NCBI GenBank assembly: GCA_900772035.1
Contig: CAAGQE010000155.1
Location: forward strand, 1 to 8,709
Length of the DNA stretch: 8,709 nucleotides
Direction of reading: 5' to 3'
DNA from: Candidatus Gastranaerophilales bacterium
Lineage (GTDB): Bacteria; Cyanobacteriota; Vampirovibrionia; Gastranaerophilales; Gastranaerophilaceae
Part shown: piece by piece, positions 7,182 to 8,709 of the stretch
Position numbering within the stretch: the first letter of the stretch is position 1
Layout of the letters: each line of letters begins with the position of its first letter
Notes under the pieces: model-generated
Databases searched by the model: none
What the model saw: only the letters and a program-made list of their open reading frames with translations
What the model was told of the DNA's origin: nothing
Program-made: the position numbers and the translations under genes

Positions 7182-7568
7182 ATGGATTTGATTAACGGAA
7201 TTAACTTGTACTCTATGCAGAGTGCGAAAATCAGAAAAGAATTAAAAACAACAATGGGGGCGGCTGAACAGACTGAGGTAGTAAAACATTCAACAAAAAC
7301 TGAAACGAAAGAATTGCCTGCTAAAGACGTTTTGGGCTTTATGGCAAATCAGTCTGTTTCTATGAAAATCGATGTCAAACAGACATTGAAGGTCGGCAAA
7401 TTCGTCGATTGTGACCGGTATCAACGTATTTCTAACATGATGAAAGAGTTTGAAACTGAGGTAGAAAACGGACTCTCAACCTTCTCGTCAGAGTTTCCGA
7501 ACTTAAATGTTTCGGATGATACCAAAATGAACTTGGTTTTGAACTCTTTAGAGAGAAGAATAATGTAA
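7182..7568 (+). CDS. Hypothetical protein, 128 residues, family not recognised
   Basis: I do not recognise this protein. The ATG has a GAGG Shine-Dalgarno 7 nt upstream, and the gene has its own candidate promoter and a strong terminator, so it is probably a real monocistronic gene. It has no signal peptide and no membrane helix. The first ~50 residues are polar and rich in Lys, Thr and Glu (KTTMGAAEQTEVVKHSTKTE), probably flexible. The middle has a short hydrophobic patch (DVLGFMANQSVSMKIDV, about 49-65). The second half (about 78-128) looks helical with charged and hydrophobic residues alternating (RISNMMKEFETEVENGL; MNLVLNSLERRIM). There is a single Cys (C77). It could be a lineage-specific cytosolic or structural protein. 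It stands between a divergent membrane operon and the NfnA gene, and neither neighbour suggests a function. Confidence 0.75.
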   Translation: MDLINGINLYSMQSAKIRKELKTTMGAAEQTEVVKHSTKTETKELPAKDVLGFMANQSVSMKIDVKQTLKVGKFVDCDRYQRISNMMKEFETEVENGLSTFSSEFPNLNVSDDTKMNLVLNSLERRIM

Positions 7569-7599
7569 TTCTCTCCCGACTATTAATTAATCGTTTTCC

Positions 7600-7627
7600 A
7601 ACGCACATGCTTTGTGCGTTTTTTTTT
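7600..7627 (+). terminator. Rho-independent terminator after the 128-residue gene
   Basis: AACGCACA (7600-7607) pairs exactly with TGTGCGTT (7613-7620) around a 5-nt loop, and nine consecutive T (7619-7627) follow the stem. It begins 31 nt after the stop of the hypothetical gene and isolates it from the NfnA-type gene. Confidence 0.9.
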
Positions 7628-7641
7628 ATTTGTTATATAAT
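7612..7641 (+). promoter_or_regulatory. Promoter of the NfnA-type gene
   Basis: A perfect -10 hexamer TATAAT lies at 7636-7641. The best -35 is TTGTGC (7612-7617) at an 18-nt spacing, matching only the TTG half and lying inside the right arm of the preceding terminator. Transcription would start near 7648, about 35 nt before the GTG start. Confidence 0.55.
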
Positions 7642-7656
7642 ACTGTTGTGAAATTT

Positions 7657-7670
7657 ATATATTAATATAT
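7657..7670. repeat. 14-bp AT-only palindrome before the NfnA ribosome binding site
   Basis: ATATATTAATATAT is a perfect palindrome between the predicted transcription start and the Shine-Dalgarno, directly touching GGAG. It could be an operator or a weak hairpin near the ribosome binding site. Being built only of A and T in an AT-rich spacer, it may be chance. Confidence 0.3.
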
Positions 7671-7674
7671 GGAG
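7671..7674 (+). promoter_or_regulatory. Ribosome binding site fixing the GTG start of the NfnA-type gene
   Basis: GGAG ends 8 nt before GTG at 7683. No in-frame ATG lies nearby, and the sequence from this GTG (GYKILAKKELCPGQYEYTI) matches the usual N-terminus of the family, so the GTG start is well supported. Confidence 0.8.
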
Positions 7675-7682
7675 TATATCAC

Positions 7683-8513
7683 GTGGGTTATAAAATACTT
7701 GCAAAAAAAGAATTATGTCCCGGTCAATATGAATACACTATTGCCGCACCGTTTGTTACAAGAAACGCAAAAGCAGGTCAGTTTGTTATTTTGAGGGACG
7801 AAGAAGAGGGCGAAAGATTCCCTCTCACAATCGCAGATGTTGATGCGGAAAAAGGTGAATTGACAGTTGTATTTATGGCTGTCGGATATTCAACAAAAAA
7901 ACTTGCAGCACTCAATGTGGGTGATGAAATTTTGGACGTAACGGGTCCTTTGGGCAAACCGACTCATATCGAAAATTACGGTACTGTCGTTTGTATCGCG
8001 GGCGGTTACGGCGCTGCTCCCTGCTACTTGATTGCGAAAGCATTCAAAGATGCAGGCAACAAAGTTTACATGATTACGGGTGCAAGAACAAAAGATTTAA
8101 TCTTTTGGCAAGACAAAATGGAAAAAGCATCTACCGAACTCTTTATCACTACCGACGACGGAACTCTCGGAAGAAAAGGTTTCGGTACACAAGTTCTTAA
8201 AGAACTTATGGAAAAAGAAAAAATCGACTATGTTATCGCAGTCGGTCCTATGCCTATGATGAAAGCGGTTGCCGATTTGACCAGAGGCACAGGCATTAAA
8301 ACCGAAGCCAGCATGAACCCCATCATGGTTGACGGAACGGGCATGTGCGGTGCTTGCAGATTAACTGTCGGCGGAAAAGTTAAGTTCGCTTGCGTTGAAG
8401 GTCCTGACTTTGATGCTCACGAAATCGACTTTGACGAAGTTATTAACAGAAGCAAAATTTACAAAGATGAAGAAAGAAAACGCAGCGAAAACTGCAATTT
8501 GTTAAAACAGTAA
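7683..8513 (+). CDS. nfnA: NfnA-type FAD/NAD-binding iron-sulfur protein (sulfide/dihydroorotate dehydrogenase-like)
   Basis: Small subunit of NADH-dependent ferredoxin:NADP oxidoreductase-type enzymes, carrying FAD, an NAD(H) site and a [2Fe-2S] cluster. In Nfn complexes it pairs with a GltD-like large subunit for flavin-based electron bifurcation. The protein has 276 residues, close to the family's usual length. The N-terminal barrel (~1-92) has the FAD motif RFPLTI at 45-50, and the ferredoxin-reductase NAD domain (~100-200) has GGYGAAP at 107-113. The C-terminal cluster region is DGTGMCGAC (217-225) plus C237, with FACVEGPDFDAHEIDFD. D217 with C222, C225 and C237 fits the three-Cys/one-Asp ligation I recall for NfnA, and separates it from PyrK, which uses four Cys. 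It starts with GTG. A GltD-like partner does not follow; the next gene is a Cys-containing unknown, 10 nt on. Alternative roles include a subunit for another dehydrogenase. Confidence 0.88.
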   Translation: MGYKILAKKELCPGQYEYTIAAPFVTRNAKAGQFVILRDEEEGERFPLTIADVDAEKGELTVVFMAVGYSTKKLAALNVGDEILDVTGPLGKPTHIENYGTVVCIAGGYGAAPCYLIAKAFKDAGNKVYMITGARTKDLIFWQDKMEKASTELFITTDDGTLGRKGFGTQVLKELMEKEKIDYVIAVGPMPMMKAVADLTRGTGIKTEASMNPIMVDGTGMCGACRLTVGGKVKFACVEGPDFDAHEIDFDEVINRSKIYKDEERKRSENCNLLKQ

Positions 8514-8523
8514 GAGGCAAATT

Positions 8524-8709
8524 ATGTTAAACAATCCCGGACGTTATGCGGAAAAAAGAAAAGATAAAAAAGGCGGTATTCCTGCTTGCCCTTTGATGAG
8601 TATTAATCAGGAAAGCGAAAGACTTTGTGTTCAAGAAGGTTGCGCTTGGTACGTTAAAAGTTACAAAATGTGCTCGGTTTACCTTTTGGGTCACAATGCC
8701 GCTTTGGAT
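8524..8709 (+). CDS. Cysteine-containing protein of unknown family, 3' end cut by window edge
   Basis: An ATG with AGAGG Shine-Dalgarno 6 nt upstream opens a frame that stays open for 62 codons to the window edge, so the gene is truncated. It begins 10 nt after the NfnA-type stop with no terminator between, so the two are probably cotranscribed. The N-terminus is basic and polar (RYAEKRKDKKGG, residues 7-18), followed by four Cys at 22, 35, 40 and 50 (IPACPLMS, LCVQEGCAWY, KMCSVY). The spacing C-x12-C-x4-C-x9-C could bind zinc or an iron-sulfur cluster. It is not the GltD-like NfnB: no Rossmann nucleotide motif appears, and NfnB N-termini carry a different Cys pattern. I recall similar C-x4-CAW segments in small bacterial proteins of unknown function but cannot name a family. 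Confidence 0.75.
   Translation, partial: MLNNPGRYAEKRKDKKGGIPACPLMSINQESERLCVQEGCAWYVKSYKMCSVYLLGHNAALD

Noticed and set aside
7162..7191. Short overlapping frame (MIDEVAEWI) before the 128-residue gene
   Set aside because: Nine residues, no Shine-Dalgarno, and the GAGG within it fits the downstream ATG at 7182 better.
1..8709. Search for CRISPR arrays, insertion sequences, tRNA/rRNA genes, defence or toxin-antitoxin systems, and retron-like or other RNA elements
   Set aside because: No spaced direct repeats, transposase-like proteins, structured RNA signatures or defence domains were seen by eye on either strand; nearly all of the window is explained by ten genes and short spacers.

Overview
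The window reads as ordinary chromosomal DNA from an AT-rich, anaerobically living bacterium. The anaerobic signs are an oxygen-sensitive class III ribonucleotide reductase with its activase, and an NfnA-type flavin/iron-sulfur subunit of the kind used in anaerobic electron bifurcation. Gene density is high, with 1-nt gene overlaps and clear Shine-Dalgarno sites. The protein styles would suit a gut anaerobe such as Gastranaerophilales (non-photosynthetic Cyanobacteriota) or a Firmicute-like lineage. That placement is a guess from protein character; no rRNA or marker gene settles it. No tRNA, rRNA, CRISPR array, insertion sequence or phage gene was seen.

Layout. Positions 1-2447 (+) hold nrdD, cut at its 5' end by the window edge, and nrdG, overlapping by one base. 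They supply deoxynucleotides without oxygen. A hairpin at 2460-2486 with A and T tracts on opposite sides can end transcription from both directions. Positions 7046 down to 2500 (-) form a five-gene run read right to left: membrane-anchored alpha/beta hydrolase, OppB-type permease, OppC-type permease, MgtC/SapB membrane protein, PlsC-type acyltransferase. The first four are joined by 1-nt overlaps or a 2-nt gap, and the last follows after 50 nt. All five products are predicted to act at or in the cytoplasmic membrane. The two permeases lack their ATPases and binding protein in this window.

The divergent intergenic region 7047-7181 carries a consensus -10 box very close to the hydrolase start, an 8-bp inverted repeat and a candidate rightward promoter. 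That promoter serves a 128-residue protein I do not recognise (7182-7568), which has its own strong terminator. A second promoter, with a 14-bp AT-only palindrome before the ribosome binding site, leads into a GTG-started NfnA-type gene (7683-8513). A cysteine-containing protein of unknown family (8524 to the right edge, truncated) follows in the same transcript, in the place where the GltD-like partner NfnB would usually be.

I found no clear evidence of a previously undescribed system. The points most worth a second look are the composition of the five-gene membrane operon, the NfnA gene followed by an unrelated Cys protein, the self-contained unknown gene at 7182, and the possibly leaderless hydrolase promoter.
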